A stretch of DNA of 16,054 nt, taken from contig DATBFX010000282.1 of NCBI GenBank assembly GCA_036558305.1, forward strand, positions 1-16,054. Reading direction: 5' to 3'. Below are positions 5,989 through 13,410 of this stretch, one piece after another. Position 1 is the stretch's first letter. Every line of letters begins with the position of its first letter. The notes under the pieces were generated by a model. The model did no database searches. It saw only the letters and a program-made list of their open reading frames with translations, and was not told the DNA's origin. This DNA comes from DATBFX01 sp036558305 (GTDB lineage: Bacteria > Chloroflexota > Chloroflexia > Thermomicrobiales > UBA6265). Both the position numbers and the translations under genes were made by a program.

Positions 5989-7170
5989 ATGATCCAGGCC
6001 GTCGACGCCGAAGGCGCCTTCCGCGGACCGAACGGATACGATCGCCATTTGCGCGGTTTCGTGCGCGGTCTCCACCGGCGCGGTATCGCCGTCCGCGTCT
6101 ACGACACCGGCGATCGCGCGCGTCCACCGGTGCTCCAATCCTGGCAGGACCCGTTCTTCGAGAGTCTGAACCGGCCGGTCGGCGCCCGCGTCCTCCTCCA
6201 ATCTCGAATGCCGCATCACACACCCCCCCGGACGGACCAGGCCGTCGCCAATCTCACGACGTTCGAGGCGACGCGCGTGCCGCCCACCTGGATCGACTAC
6301 GGCCGCCGCCACGCGCTGACGGTCGTCACCAGCGAGGTCTGCCGGCGGGCCTGGATCGACAGCGGCGCCCCGGCCGACCGTCTCCGCGTCTGCCATCTCG
6401 GCTTCGACCCCGCGGCATTCTCGGGTTCCGCGGAACCGATGCCGCTGCGCCTGCCGAACGGGCAGTGGGTCGAGGAGTTCCGCACGCGCGTTCTCAACAT
6501 CTCGGCACTCTGCCCCCGCAAGAACCTGTTGGGCCTGATGCGCGCCTGGTTACGCGCGACCAGCCGGGACGACGACGCGATCCTCATCCAGAAATTGACG
6601 ATCTACCACGGCAGCGAGTACGCCTGGTATCTCCACCAACTCGACCGGATCCAGGACGAACTCGGGAAACGCTTCGACGAGGCGGCCCCCGTCCGCACGA
6701 TCTTCCGCACCTTCCCGGATCGCGACGTGCCGCGGCTCTTCGCCGCCGCGACCCACTACCTCAGCCTCTCCCACGGCGAAGGCTGGGACCTACCGATGCT
6801 CGAAGCCGCCGCCTCGGGTCTGCGCCTGATCGCTCCCGACCACAGCGCCTACCAGACCTACCTCAACCCCGCGATCGCCCGCATGCTTCCCAGCCACGAG
6901 ATCCCGGCCGTCTTTCCCTACACCGGTCCGACCGCGGAACTGTTCCGGGGGCTCAATTGGTGGCAGCCGGACGAGGACGCCGCGGTGGAGGCGATCCGGG
7001 AGGCGATCGCCGGTCACGACGCGCCCACCGCCTCCGCCCGCGAACACGTGCTCCGGCACTTCACCTGGGACCGGGCGACCGACCGCATGGTCGACATCCT
7101 CACCGAAGCCGAGGAACAGGCGCCGCCGCGACGATGGTGGCCATCGCTTCGAGCGTATATCGGGCGCTAA
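5989..7170 (+). CDS. GT-B glycosyltransferase (GT4-like)
   Basis: 393 residues. It transfers a sugar from a nucleotide-sugar donor, probably at the cytoplasmic side during polysaccharide or glycolipid assembly. The N-terminal half has a Gly-rich opening (GAFRGPNGYDRHLRGFVRGL). The C-terminal half has LNISALCPRKNLLGLMRAW and the donor-site motif H262-GEGWDLPMLEA with E264 and E272, the E-x7-E pair of GT4-type retaining enzymes. There is no membrane segment. I chose ATG 5989 because a strong promoter lies at 5912-5939 and AGGGA precedes it. Its last 71 bases overlap the 3' end of the opposite-strand GT4 gene. It follows the SARP gene by 114 bases but has its own promoter. Acceptor and sugar unknown. 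Confidence 0.85.
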   Translation: MIQAVDAEGAFRGPNGYDRHLRGFVRGLHRRGIAVRVYDTGDRARPPVLQSWQDPFFESLNRPVGARVLLQSRMPHHTPPRTDQAVANLTTFEATRVPPTWIDYGRRHALTVVTSEVCRRAWIDSGAPADRLRVCHLGFDPAAFSGSAEPMPLRLPNGQWVEEFRTRVLNISALCPRKNLLGLMRAWLRATSRDDDAILIQKLTIYHGSEYAWYLHQLDRIQDELGKRFDEAAPVRTIFRTFPDRDVPRLFAAATHYLSLSHGEGWDLPMLEAAASGLRLIAPDHSAYQTYLNPAIARMLPSHEIPAVFPYTGPTAELFRGLNWWQPDEDAAVEAIREAIAGHDAPTASAREHVLRHFTWDRATDRMVDILTEAEEQAPPRRWWPSLRAYIGR

Positions 7171-8248
7171 ACAGCGCAAACGCATTCGCCGCCAGGCGCT
7201 CTCCAACGTCGGGGTGGTCGACCAGACGGGCGCACCGGTCGGCAAACGCCTTCGGATCGTCGGCCAGGAGGAGATGCTCACCGTGGCGCGCGTCGATCCC
7301 CTCGGCGCCGATCGGCGTGGCGACGACGGGCCGGCGCAAGGAGAACGCCTCCAACACCTTGATCCGCGTCCCGCCGCCGGCGCGGATCGGCACCACGACG
7401 ATCTGGCAGCGGGCGTACCACTCTCGGACGTCGGGGACGTAGCCGACGAGCTCGACACCGGGACGCGCCGCGAGTCCGGTGACGAGCGGCGAGGACCCGA
7501 TCCCGACGATGCGCACGGCGATCCGTCGTGCCGACCGCTTCCGTAACGCCGGCAGCACCTCCTTCACGAACCAGGCGATCCCATCCGCGTTCGGGAAATA
7601 GTCGAGCGTGCCGACGAACAGGAGGGCGACGGTGTCCGCGATCGGCGGGGGTGGCGGTGGCGCCGGCGCCGGAAGGGCGTTCGGCAAAACGGTCACCCGC
7701 GACCGCACGGACCAGGGCAGACGCACCACGTCGCCGTCCGCGCACACGTAGATGCGATCGAATAACGGCAGCACCGTCGCTTCGGCCGCCTCCGCCGCCG
7801 TGGCAGCCGCCTCCTCCTCGCGCGCCCGTCGCCGGTCGCCGTGCCGGCGATAGAGGGCGGCGATCCGCAATCGGGTCGTCGATTCGACGTCGTCCAGATC
7901 CAGGTGCCGTCTCGGCGGTGGCTCGCACTCGAAGTACGGTTGGGCCGCGGAAACGGCAGCCAGCCGGAACACGTGCACCACATCGAACGGGGCGTCCCGA
8001 AAAACGACTGTCGAGTGCTGCGCCTCCTGGGCCGAAACGACCACCACCTCGCGGCAGTGGGCCGCGATCTCTGCCGGCACGGTCCCCCCCGCTGGCGACC
8101 CGTACCGGACGGCGACCAACAGCGAGACGCGGTAACTCCGCGCGAGGGCCAGCAGCACGTGGGCGGCGCGCATCGCCAGCCCGTTGCCCGTCAGCGCCGG
8201 CACCACCGGGCTCACGTACAACAGCGACGCCTCGCCGCCGCTACCCAT
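7100..8248 (-). CDS. Glycosyltransferase family 4
   Basis: 382 residues, cytoplasmic GT-B enzyme. The N-terminal acceptor domain opens LLYVSPVVPALTGNGLAMRA. A charged helix (RRRAREEEAAATAAEAAEA) then precedes LPLFDRIYVCADGD. The donor domain has LFVGTLDYFPNADGI, LVGYVPDVREWYARC and AGGGTRIKVLEAF (Glu300), typical of the GT4 subgroup with GGGTR-K--EA. ATG 8248 overlaps the stop of the upstream Anp1-like gene by 8 bases, a sign of translational coupling. It is the last gene of the three-gene operon. Its TGA stop lies inside the convergent glycosyltransferase gene. Open sequence upstream of ATG 8248 is only the shadow of the Anp1-like gene. Confidence 0.87.
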   Translation of the reverse strand: MGSGGEASLLYVSPVVPALTGNGLAMRAAHVLLALARSYRVSLLVAVRYGSPAGGTVPAEIAAHCREVVVVSAQEAQHSTVVFRDAPFDVVHVFRLAAVSAAQPYFECEPPPRRHLDLDDVESTTRLRIAALYRRHGDRRRAREEEAAATAAEAAEATVLPLFDRIYVCADGDVVRLPWSVRSRVTVLPNALPAPAPPPPPPIADTVALLFVGTLDYFPNADGIAWFVKEVLPALRKRSARRIAVRIVGIGSSPLVTGLAARPGVELVGYVPDVREWYARCQIVVVPIRAGGGTRIKVLEAFSLRRPVVATPIGAEGIDARHGEHLLLADDPKAFADRCARLVDHPDVGERLAANAFALFSARYTLEAMATIVAAAPVPRLR

Positions 8249-9050
8249 CCCGGTGGATGACCTCCAGGTGCGGCATGCCCCAGCAGCGGTACCCGAGGTC
8301 ATCGGCCATGATCCCGAACCCCTCCGTTTCGACCTCCGCCGTATCGACGCGAATCTTCGGATTGGCGTGCCCGTACGGGAACGCCGGAAAGACCAGCCCG
8401 TCGCGGTGGACGTCCGCCCGCACCAGCAACACCGTGCCGCCGACCGTGTCGAGCGGGACGAGATCGCCTTCCGCCCGCAGATCGTCGAGGTGGAGCCGGC
8501 CGTGGTCCCGCCAGGCATTCTGGTCGAACGTCGACCCGCCGGGAGTCAGGACGCAGTGCGGCTGGACGATGTCGCGGCTGGTCGCCAGGAGGCGCTCGAT
8601 CAGGTCGGGCGGGTAGTCGACGAGGTCGACGTCCAGCCAGAGCACCCAATCCTCGTCGTCGAGCGCGTGGAACAGGAGGTGGTTGCGGCTCATCGCCAGG
8701 ATCGTCCGCCGCTCCAATTGCAACTCCGGCCGTGCCCGATGGACACCCGGCGGCAGGGAGTAGCCGAAGTCGCGCTTCCAGAGACCGGCCCGCCGGAACT
8801 CCTTGCGCAGCAGCGGCAGCGCCCGCGCCAGCGCGGCGTAGGTGTCATCCTGGCTATCGCCTTCCAGCATCCCCAGCGAAAGCAGCCGGTGCGGATAGGT
8901 CAGACCGTACAGGAGCCGAAAATAGTGTTCCAGATGCGCGGAGGCGCTCTTGACCGGCGTCAAGACGAGCACCCGCGGCGCGTCTGCCTCTGGAGGTCGG
9001 GACCGCCCGCGCCGACGGCGCACGATACCGGGAAGCCTCGGTCGTACCAC
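8241..9050 (-). CDS. Anp1/Mnn9-like glycosyltransferase (GT62 family)
   Basis: 269 residues, GT-A fold. It aligns by eye along its length to fungal Golgi alpha-mannosyltransferases Mnn9/Anp1/Van1. Shared features are VLVLTPVKSA near the start, LTYPHRLLSLG (residues 50-60), ERR..AMSRNHLLF (113-127), the metal-binding D140-V-D142 in WVLWLDVDLVDYPPDLI, VGGTVLLVRADVHRDGLVFPAFPYG, and ETEGFGIMADDLGY..WGMPHLEVIH. Unlike the fungal proteins it has no N-terminal membrane anchor; residues 1-24 are basic. GTG 9050 lies 4 bases after the stop of the preceding gene, with GAGG 10 bases upstream. The enzyme probably adds mannose or a similar sugar to a growing glycan; that it is a mannosyltransferase is inference from the family. 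Confidence 0.85.
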   Translation of the reverse strand: MVRPRLPGIVRRRRGRSRPPEADAPRVLVLTPVKSASAHLEHYFRLLYGLTYPHRLLSLGMLEGDSQDDTYAALARALPLLRKEFRRAGLWKRDFGYSLPPGVHRARPELQLERRTILAMSRNHLLFHALDDEDWVLWLDVDLVDYPPDLIERLLATSRDIVQPHCVLTPGGSTFDQNAWRDHGRLHLDDLRAEGDLVPLDTVGGTVLLVRADVHRDGLVFPAFPYGHANPKIRVDTAEVETEGFGIMADDLGYRCWGMPHLEVIHRDG

Positions 9051-9054
9051 CGCG

Positions 9055-10998
9055 TCACCGCCTCGCCGGCACCGGATCGTCCGTGCGACTCGCCGCCAGC
9101 AGCTCGGCCCGCAACTCCCAATAGAACGCGACCGCCCACGGCGGCAGCACCTTCTCGGGCGACCGGCGATGGAGCGGTCGCTCCAACAGGTAGTCCTCGA
9201 GCGGGCGGTTGTCCTGCTGGTTGACCCAGGTGTGGCCGCGCTCGCGTTGGGAACCGCGATGGCGAACCGCGAGAAACAACTCCGGTTGCTCGATCACGAA
9301 CGGTTCCGCCCCGGCCCGGACCTGATCGAGAAAGAACCAGAGGTCCTCGTCGCCGGGAAGCGGGCGGAACCGGTGCAGCGCCCAGTCGGCGCGGCGGAAG
9401 AAGAACGTCGCCCCGGGCACGTTGCGGTCGAGCGAGCGCCGGATTTCCCAGCGCGCCACGTCGAAAAAGAGAAACGGCGTGACGAAGGCGACCGTCGGCC
9501 GGCAGGCATCGCGCCAGCTCTCCCGCAGCTTCGTCACCATCGTCTCGACGTAGGCGGGCGCGTACCAATCGTCGTCGTCCATCTTCTGGCAGAGCGCCCC
9601 CGTTGCCACCTCCAGACCCAGGTTCAACTTGGTCCCGATCGGCGTGCCCGGCATCGCCCGCACCACGCGGCCGCCCGCGCCCGCCACGAGCTCCGCATCG
9701 ACCGGGTATCGATCGCCGTCGTCGACGACGACTAACTCGCGGTAGGGGTAGGTCTGCCGCTCGTAGCAGGTCAACGCGAACCGCAAGAAACCCGGCCGGT
9801 CGCGCGTCGTCAAGATCACGGAGACGAGCGGTCCAGCCTCCCGCCGGTCGCCGCTCCCCGCTGACGCTCCGTTCGCCCTGCGTCGCCTTGACGTGCGCGG
9901 TGCGCCGGCATCCCCCGCCGCAACCTCCCGGAGCATCGCCATCACCGCCGTCGCTCCGACCGCCACCGGAGCCGCAACGACGCCACCGGGATCGAGCAGG
10001 ACAGCGGACGGACTCGCCAGCGTTCCGACCGCGCGGGCCGTCACCCGCGCGCGGTCGGGAGCGATCGCGAGCGGCAGCGCGAACTCGCTCGCAACAGAGC
10101 GCATCGCATCGCCCTCCGCGGCGCCGACGACAACGTCGAGGTCGGAAAAACACGGCTCCGGGAGCGCGGCCAGCCACCGCATGAGGTCGCGACAAGCCGG
10201 ACAATCCGGCTCGACCAGGAGCACGATGCTCCGTCGCGCCAAAGCGGAACCCAGGGCGAGTCGGGTACCGTCCAACCCGATCACCTCGACGTCCGGCATG
10301 ACACTCCCAACCGGCAACGGCTGCAACAGCTCGCGTCGCGCCGGCGGCAGCGGTGTCGTCTTTTCTTGGTCCGCCGAACTATGCCGGACTTCGGCATCCG
10401 GTCGCGCCACCTCGAGCGCGGCGAGAATCGCCTCGCTTCCGAAGCGCAGCGGTCCCTCGGTCACTCCGTTGCAATCCACGAGATAGGCCGCCGGTGTGGC
10501 GGACACCCACATCAGTTGCGCGACCTCGACGCCGTCCTGGAGCGCCACCGAAACGCCCGGCAGCGCTTCGCCGGTCAATGCCCGGTTCGTCTCCGCATCA
10601 CCCGTCGAGACGACGACGGGGATCGGTCCGTCGCGCTCCCCGGCTGCTCCGGCGTCGGCGATAGCTCTCAGCAACTCGCGCGAGAACGGGCAGTCGGGGT
10701 GAACGAAAACGAGCGCGACGCGTCGCCCACGCCACTGCGACAGCGTGGTGGTCGTTCCGGCAAGATTCGGCAGCGCGAAGTCGTTGAGGACCGAGGAGGC
10801 CGGCATCCCGCGAGAGGGCGACCCCCCGGTCGTTGGCTCGACCTCTCCCGCCTCGGCCCCGTGCGAGAGGACGTGGAGGAGGTCGTCGAGACGGAATTCG
10901 ATCTCACCGGTCTGGGCACGGAGGTGCGCGATCAGCCAACCGCCGATCGCCAGGACGACGAGGGCGCAGACGACCACCACGAAGACGACGATCGGCAT
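9055..10998 (-). CDS. Membrane-anchored double thioredoxin-fold / GT2 glycosyltransferase fusion
   Basis: 647 residues from ATG 10998, preceded by GGAGGG. Residues 3-24 are a single membrane segment (IVVFVVVVCALVVLAIGGWL). Residues about 68-200 are a MauD/AhpC-TSA-like thioredoxin fold with C103-P-F-S (second Cys lost) and Pro169 in SATPAAYLVD. Residues about 228-365 are a second such fold with a full C266-P-A-C269 site and Pro330. After a basic Ser/Gly-rich linker, residues about 391-600 form a GT2-type glycosyltransferase with SVILTTRDRP, VVVDDGD (Asp426/427), the metal site MDDDDW (473-478) and GDEDLWFF. The frame is continuous, so this appears to be a real fusion. An ATG at 11037 would add 13 residues but lacks a ribosome binding site. 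It heads the operon with the Anp1-like and GT4 genes. Topology is puzzling: redoxin domains usually face outward, GT2 domains inward. Confidence 0.82.
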   Translation of the reverse strand: MPIVVFVVVVCALVVLAIGGWLIAHLRAQTGEIEFRLDDLLHVLSHGAEAGEVEPTTGGSPSRGMPASSVLNDFALPNLAGTTTTLSQWRGRRVALVFVHPDCPFSRELLRAIADAGAAGERDGPIPVVVSTGDAETNRALTGEALPGVSVALQDGVEVAQLMWVSATPAAYLVDCNGVTEGPLRFGSEAILAALEVARPDAEVRHSSADQEKTTPLPPARRELLQPLPVGSVMPDVEVIGLDGTRLALGSALARRSIVLLVEPDCPACRDLMRWLAALPEPCFSDLDVVVGAAEGDAMRSVASEFALPLAIAPDRARVTARAVGTLASPSAVLLDPGGVVAAPVAVGATAVMAMLREVAAGDAGAPRTSRRRRANGASAGSGDRREAGPLVSVILTTRDRPGFLRFALTCYERQTYPYRELVVVDDGDRYPVDAELVAGAGGRVVRAMPGTPIGTKLNLGLEVATGALCQKMDDDDWYAPAYVETMVTKLRESWRDACRPTVAFVTPFLFFDVARWEIRRSLDRNVPGATFFFRRADWALHRFRPLPGDEDLWFFLDQVRAGAEPFVIEQPELFLAVRHRGSQRERGHTWVNQQDNRPLEDYLLERPLHRRSPEKVLPPWAVAFYWELRAELLAASRTDDPVPARR

Positions 10999-11122
10999 GC
11001 GCCCTCCGTCCGCTCCGACCAACCGCTGAGCGTCCATTGTGACGACGAACACCGCGGGACGCAACGCACCTGTGGCACGATGCCCCCCTGATCCGTCACG
11101 AGCCCCGACCAAGGAGGACGCG

Positions 11123-11677
11123 ATGAGACTCTTCACCGGCAAAGGCGACCAGGGGATGACCGACCTGCTCGGCGACCGGGTCGACAAGAGCGATCCCCGC
11201 ATCGGCGTGATCGGCGATCTCGACGAGGTGACGTCGCACCTCGGCTTGGGCCGCGCCGTCGCCGCCTCCCCCCGCTCTGGCGAGTGGCTGATCGAGATCC
11301 AGCGCGACCTCTACAAGATCATGGCGGAGTTGGCCTTTACCGACGAGCTGCGGCCGGCCGGCTACGTCCTCGCCGCCGACCGCGTCGCCCGCCTGGAAGA
11401 ACTGACCGACGCGCTCTCGGCGGAGGTCGAGTTGCCCCCCCACTTCATCTTGCCCGGCGACAGTGTCGCCGGCGCCGCCCTCGACGTCGCCCGCTCGGTC
11501 ACCCGGCGTGCCGAACGATCGGCCGTCTCGCTCGCCAGCGAAGGCCGCCTGAACAATCCCGAGGTGTTGCGCTACCTCAACCGGTTGTCGTCGTTCCTCT
11601 TCATGCTCGCCCGCTTTGAAGACCGGGAGGCGGGGGTGACGCCTCTCCGGGCAAAACCGACGATCAGCCGACCGTAA
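11123..11677 (+). CDS. PduO-type ATP:cob(I)alamin adenosyltransferase
   Basis: 184 residues, the usual size. It transfers adenosyl from ATP to cob(I)alamin, giving adenosylcobalamin for mutases, diol dehydratases or ribonucleotide reductase. The ATP-binding N-terminus reads RLFTGKGDQGMTDLLG, then GDLDEVTSHLG. The C-terminal helices carry ILPGDSVAGAALDVARSVTRRAERSAV, with the essential Arg/Arg/Glu cluster of the family, and RYLNRLSSFLFMLARFED. AAGGAGG lies 5 bases before ATG 11123; the open frame before it (from 11039) lacks family sequence. It diverges from the redoxin-GT operon across 124 bases in which I see no convincing promoter. There are no other cobalamin genes in the window. Confidence 0.92.
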   Translation: MRLFTGKGDQGMTDLLGDRVDKSDPRIGVIGDLDEVTSHLGLGRAVAASPRSGEWLIEIQRDLYKIMAELAFTDELRPAGYVLAADRVARLEELTDALSAEVELPPHFILPGDSVAGAALDVARSVTRRAERSAVSLASEGRLNNPEVLRYLNRLSSFLFMLARFEDREAGVTPLRAKPTISRP

Positions 11678-11759
11678 GTGGTATTGCCGTCGATTTGGTC
11701 GGTGTGTTAGATCGAAACGTGCGTAGAGGACGATCGGGGGGCGCAGGAGGGAACCCGGC

Positions 11760-12248
11760 GTGGCGGGTGTCGTCTGTCCATTCGGCGGTGTTCCGGGTGC
11801 GCCAGCGCTTCAACTTCAACCACAGATACGCCCGCCGGCGCGCGTCTTTCGGGTGTTGTCGGGCTCGATCTGGTGGCAGCGCATTTATTGGGACTGGCGG
11901 CAATACGTAGCAGCGTTGAGTGTTGGTCTCGCCGCGGTGCCGCCCAATCTCGGGCCGCGTACCGGACCGGGAATCTACTTCACCGATCGCCAGTCGCTGG
12001 AGGGCCTCCCAACACCGACCCAATTCACGCACCGGCTCAGCTTGTACGGTCCAACCGCGTATCAATGCTACCTGTATGGCTGCGCCCTCATCAAATTCAC
12101 TACGCCTGCTGTTCCCCTGTTGACTCCGCCGGGTCTGACGGCTGGTGGCGCCAGAGAGTGGCAGGCAGCCGGCAACGTCCCGATGGCACACGGTATGGTG
12201 GTAACCTCTGTTGAGCCCGATGGGCGATGGTACCAGATGCCGATCTAG
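11760..12248 (+). CDS. Candidate ADP-ribosyltransferase-like toxin domain protein
   Basis: 162 residues from GTG 11760, with AGGAGGG 8 bases upstream; a TAG stop at 11724 closes the frame above it, so no larger N-terminus exists. The sequence reads like a polymorphic-toxin C-terminal domain with ADP-ribosyltransferase layout: VFRVLSG near 29, RTGPGIYFTD (67-76; compare G-x-GxYFTD in HYD1-type and PARP-like folds), a central strand GCALIKFTTP, and AREWQAAGNVP (131-141), where Glu133 could be the catalytic Glu. This assignment is inference from motif order. No secretion signal or delivery domain is present. Codons are richer in A/T-ending forms (ATA, CAA, CTT, TAT, AGT) than neighbouring genes, suggesting acquisition. 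A small acidic protein gene follows after 39 bases, as immunity genes do. Confidence 0.5.
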   Translation: MAGVVCPFGGVPGAPALQLQPQIRPPARVFRVLSGSIWWQRIYWDWRQYVAALSVGLAAVPPNLGPRTGPGIYFTDRQSLEGLPTPTQFTHRLSLYGPTAYQCYLYGCALIKFTTPAVPLLTPPGLTAGGAREWQAAGNVPMAHGMVVTSVEPDGRWYQMPI

Positions 12249-12287
12249 ACGACCTCGGGCGCGTCGATCTCACGCGGAGTTGGCGAG

Positions 12288-12698
12288 ATGGCCGAACCAC
12301 ACGACTACGCCGATCTCATCGTGCGATCGCTCAAGGGCGAAGTCGATGAGCTGGCGGGGATACCGTCCGGTCGGTTGGATTGGAACGGGGTCTCGGCAGT
12401 GATGGCGCTCTACGCCGGATCCGCCAACGAGGAGAGGACGGCCGTCATCGAAGCCATCGGTCGGGTCATCGACGACGACAATCTCGCACCTTCAATTCGT
12501 GCCGAGGTCGTCGATCTGGCAGCGAACCTGGACATCTCACAAGTAGAGGCCAGCGTGCTTCGGCTCGAACAGTCGTCCGTTGCCGAGGAACCGGTAGTGC
12601 GAGACGCGGTGACGCACTACCTTGCCGTCCGCCAGATGGGTGTGCTACTGCGGCACCATTCGGAAGCTCTTGTCGCGACGCGGAGCGCTGGCGACTGA
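12288..12698 (+). CDS. Small acidic helical protein, candidate immunity partner
   Basis: 136 residues from ATG 12288, with GGAG 8 bases upstream. The composition is acidic and helix-rich (DYADLIVRSLKGEVDEL, AEVVDLAANLDISQVEASVLRLE, VRDAVTHYLAVRQMGVLLRHH), with no signal peptide and no membrane segment; a cytosolic all-alpha protein is likely. I do not recognise a family. It begins 39 bases after the toxin-like gene on the same strand. An acidic, cytosolic, small partner directly after a toxin domain fits the usual toxin-immunity order, which is the only support for that role. Confidence 0.6.
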   Translation: MAEPHDYADLIVRSLKGEVDELAGIPSGRLDWNGVSAVMALYAGSANEERTAVIEAIGRVIDDDNLAPSIRAEVVDLAANLDISQVEASVLRLEQSSVAEEPVVRDAVTHYLAVRQMGVLLRHHSEALVATRSAGD

Positions 12699-12725
12699 AA
12701 GCCCTCAACACGGCTCCTCAGATCG

Positions 12726-12742
12726 GCACGTTTAGGACGTGC
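12726..12742 (+). terminator. Small hairpin after the candidate immunity gene
   Basis: GCACGT (12726-12731), loop TTAGG, ACGTGC (12737-12742), a perfect 6-bp stem 28 bases after the TGA of the preceding gene. No T-tract follows, so it is only a possible terminator. The rest of 12699-12870 shows just short inverted repeats, such as GCACA/TGTGC near 12796-12808. Confidence 0.3.
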
Positions 12743-12882
12743 AACTGGTATAGGTCGCCCGCCACTTGATCCGAGCTAGTCGCCCCACGTCGTAGGCACA
12801 CCTTGTGCGCTTATCGGCGCCGTCGGTCGCGTCCCGTGGCGGGCGGGACCGCGGCACCGGCACCAGGCACAAGGAGTCGGGA

Positions 12883-13029
12883 ATGCTTTGGGCCCTGATC
12901 TTGATCCTGCTCATCCTCTGATTGCTCGGCTTTACCGTGCTCAATATCGGCGCGCTCATCCACGTCCTCTTGATCGTGGCCCTCGCGGTGCTGATCTACC
13001 AGTTGATCACGGGCCGACGCGTCGCGTAG
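12883..13029 (+). pseudogene. lmo0937-like small membrane protein interrupted by one TGA
   Basis: ATG 12883 has an ideal AAGGAG 6 bases upstream. The frame reads MLWALILILLIL, TGA (12919-12921), then LLGFTVLNIG...LIYQLITGRRVA and TAG 13027. Both halves are in one frame and together give a 48-position protein with two hydrophobic helices and a basic tail. That is the layout of lmo0937/DUF5670-type small membrane proteins, where the motif LWLLG is usual; the TGA sits exactly at that Trp (TGG to TGA, one base). Everything else is intact, so the loss is recent, or the codon is read through, or it is a sequencing error. Other genes here end in TGA, so the organism uses it as a stop. Confidence 0.75.
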
Positions 13030-13057
13030 GGGCACGGCGTGCCCCTACGCGACGCGT
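13017..13057. terminator. 19-bp-arm perfect hairpin, probable bidirectional terminator
   Basis: Arms 13017-13035 and 13039-13057 are perfectly complementary with a three-base loop GGC; the core is GTAGGGGCAC / GTGCCCCTAC. It contains the TAG of the small membrane protein gene in its left arm and lies between convergent genes. A modestly T-rich stretch (TTCCTATTGTTCTTGG) follows on the plus strand. Confidence 0.7.
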
Positions 13058-13080
13058 TCCTATTGTTCTTGGCCTTCCAC

Positions 13081-13410
13081 CTAGCGATAGAACGTCACAG
13101 ATTCGCCGGCCGAACGCCCAACCGGCGTTTCGGCCGGCAGACGCTTCCCCGCCAGGATGACCCGGATCAAGGATTCGGCGTTCGCCGGCGAACCCGGCGC
13201 TCGCCAGGTCGCGGCGATCAACCCTTCGCCCCGCGCCCAACCGGTCAGGATCGGTTCCCACCGCCGGTCCTGGGCTTCCCAGATACTGAAACTGACGTCG
13301 CGGACCCGCCCGGCGCCGGGCATGACCCGCAGCCGGTAGCTGCCCTGGGCGAATTCCACCGGAGCACCACTCGCGGCAACCAATTGCCGCAATTCTGTTG
13401 CGAGATTCAT
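13081..13410 (-). CDS. Hypothetical protein
   Basis: 109 residues from ATG 13410, preceded by AGAGGA at 5 bases. It opens with a helix (MNLATELRQLVAAS), then alternating strands with many aromatic and Arg residues (YRLRVMPG, DVSFSIWEAQDRRWEPILTGW), then a helix (NAESLIRVILAGKRL) and a polar tail. It looks like a small alpha/beta cytosolic protein. No motif or family is recognised. An open frame extends 15 codons further upstream but is Arg-rich and has no ribosome binding site. It is convergent with the interrupted membrane protein gene and divergent from the dimethylformamidase-like gene across 235 bases. Confidence 0.6.
   Translation of the reverse strand: MNLATELRQLVAASGAPVEFAQGSYRLRVMPGAGRVRDVSFSIWEAQDRRWEPILTGWARGEGLIAATWRAPGSPANAESLIRVILAGKRLPAETPVGRSAGESVTFYR

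Noticed and set aside
4876..6396. A 506-codon minus-strand open frame opposite the SARP gene and the start of the glycosyltransferase
   Set aside because: Shadow frame without motifs; it would also span the clear promoter at 5912-5939 and the direct repeats at 5038-5065.
11684..11712. Possible promoter TTGCCG-17-TTAGAT before the toxin-like gene
   Set aside because: The -10 matches only three of six consensus bases; too weak to list as a feature.
11664..12191. A 175-codon minus-strand frame opposite the toxin-like gene
   Set aside because: No ribosome binding site and no structured motifs; the plus frame has AGGAGGG, a clean start and ordered motifs.
12919..12921. TGA as selenocysteine or as a reassigned Trp codon
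   Set aside because: The family position is Trp, not Cys; the hairpin downstream is about 96 bases away at the gene end, too far for a bacterial SECIS; several genes here end in TGA, so it is a working stop codon.
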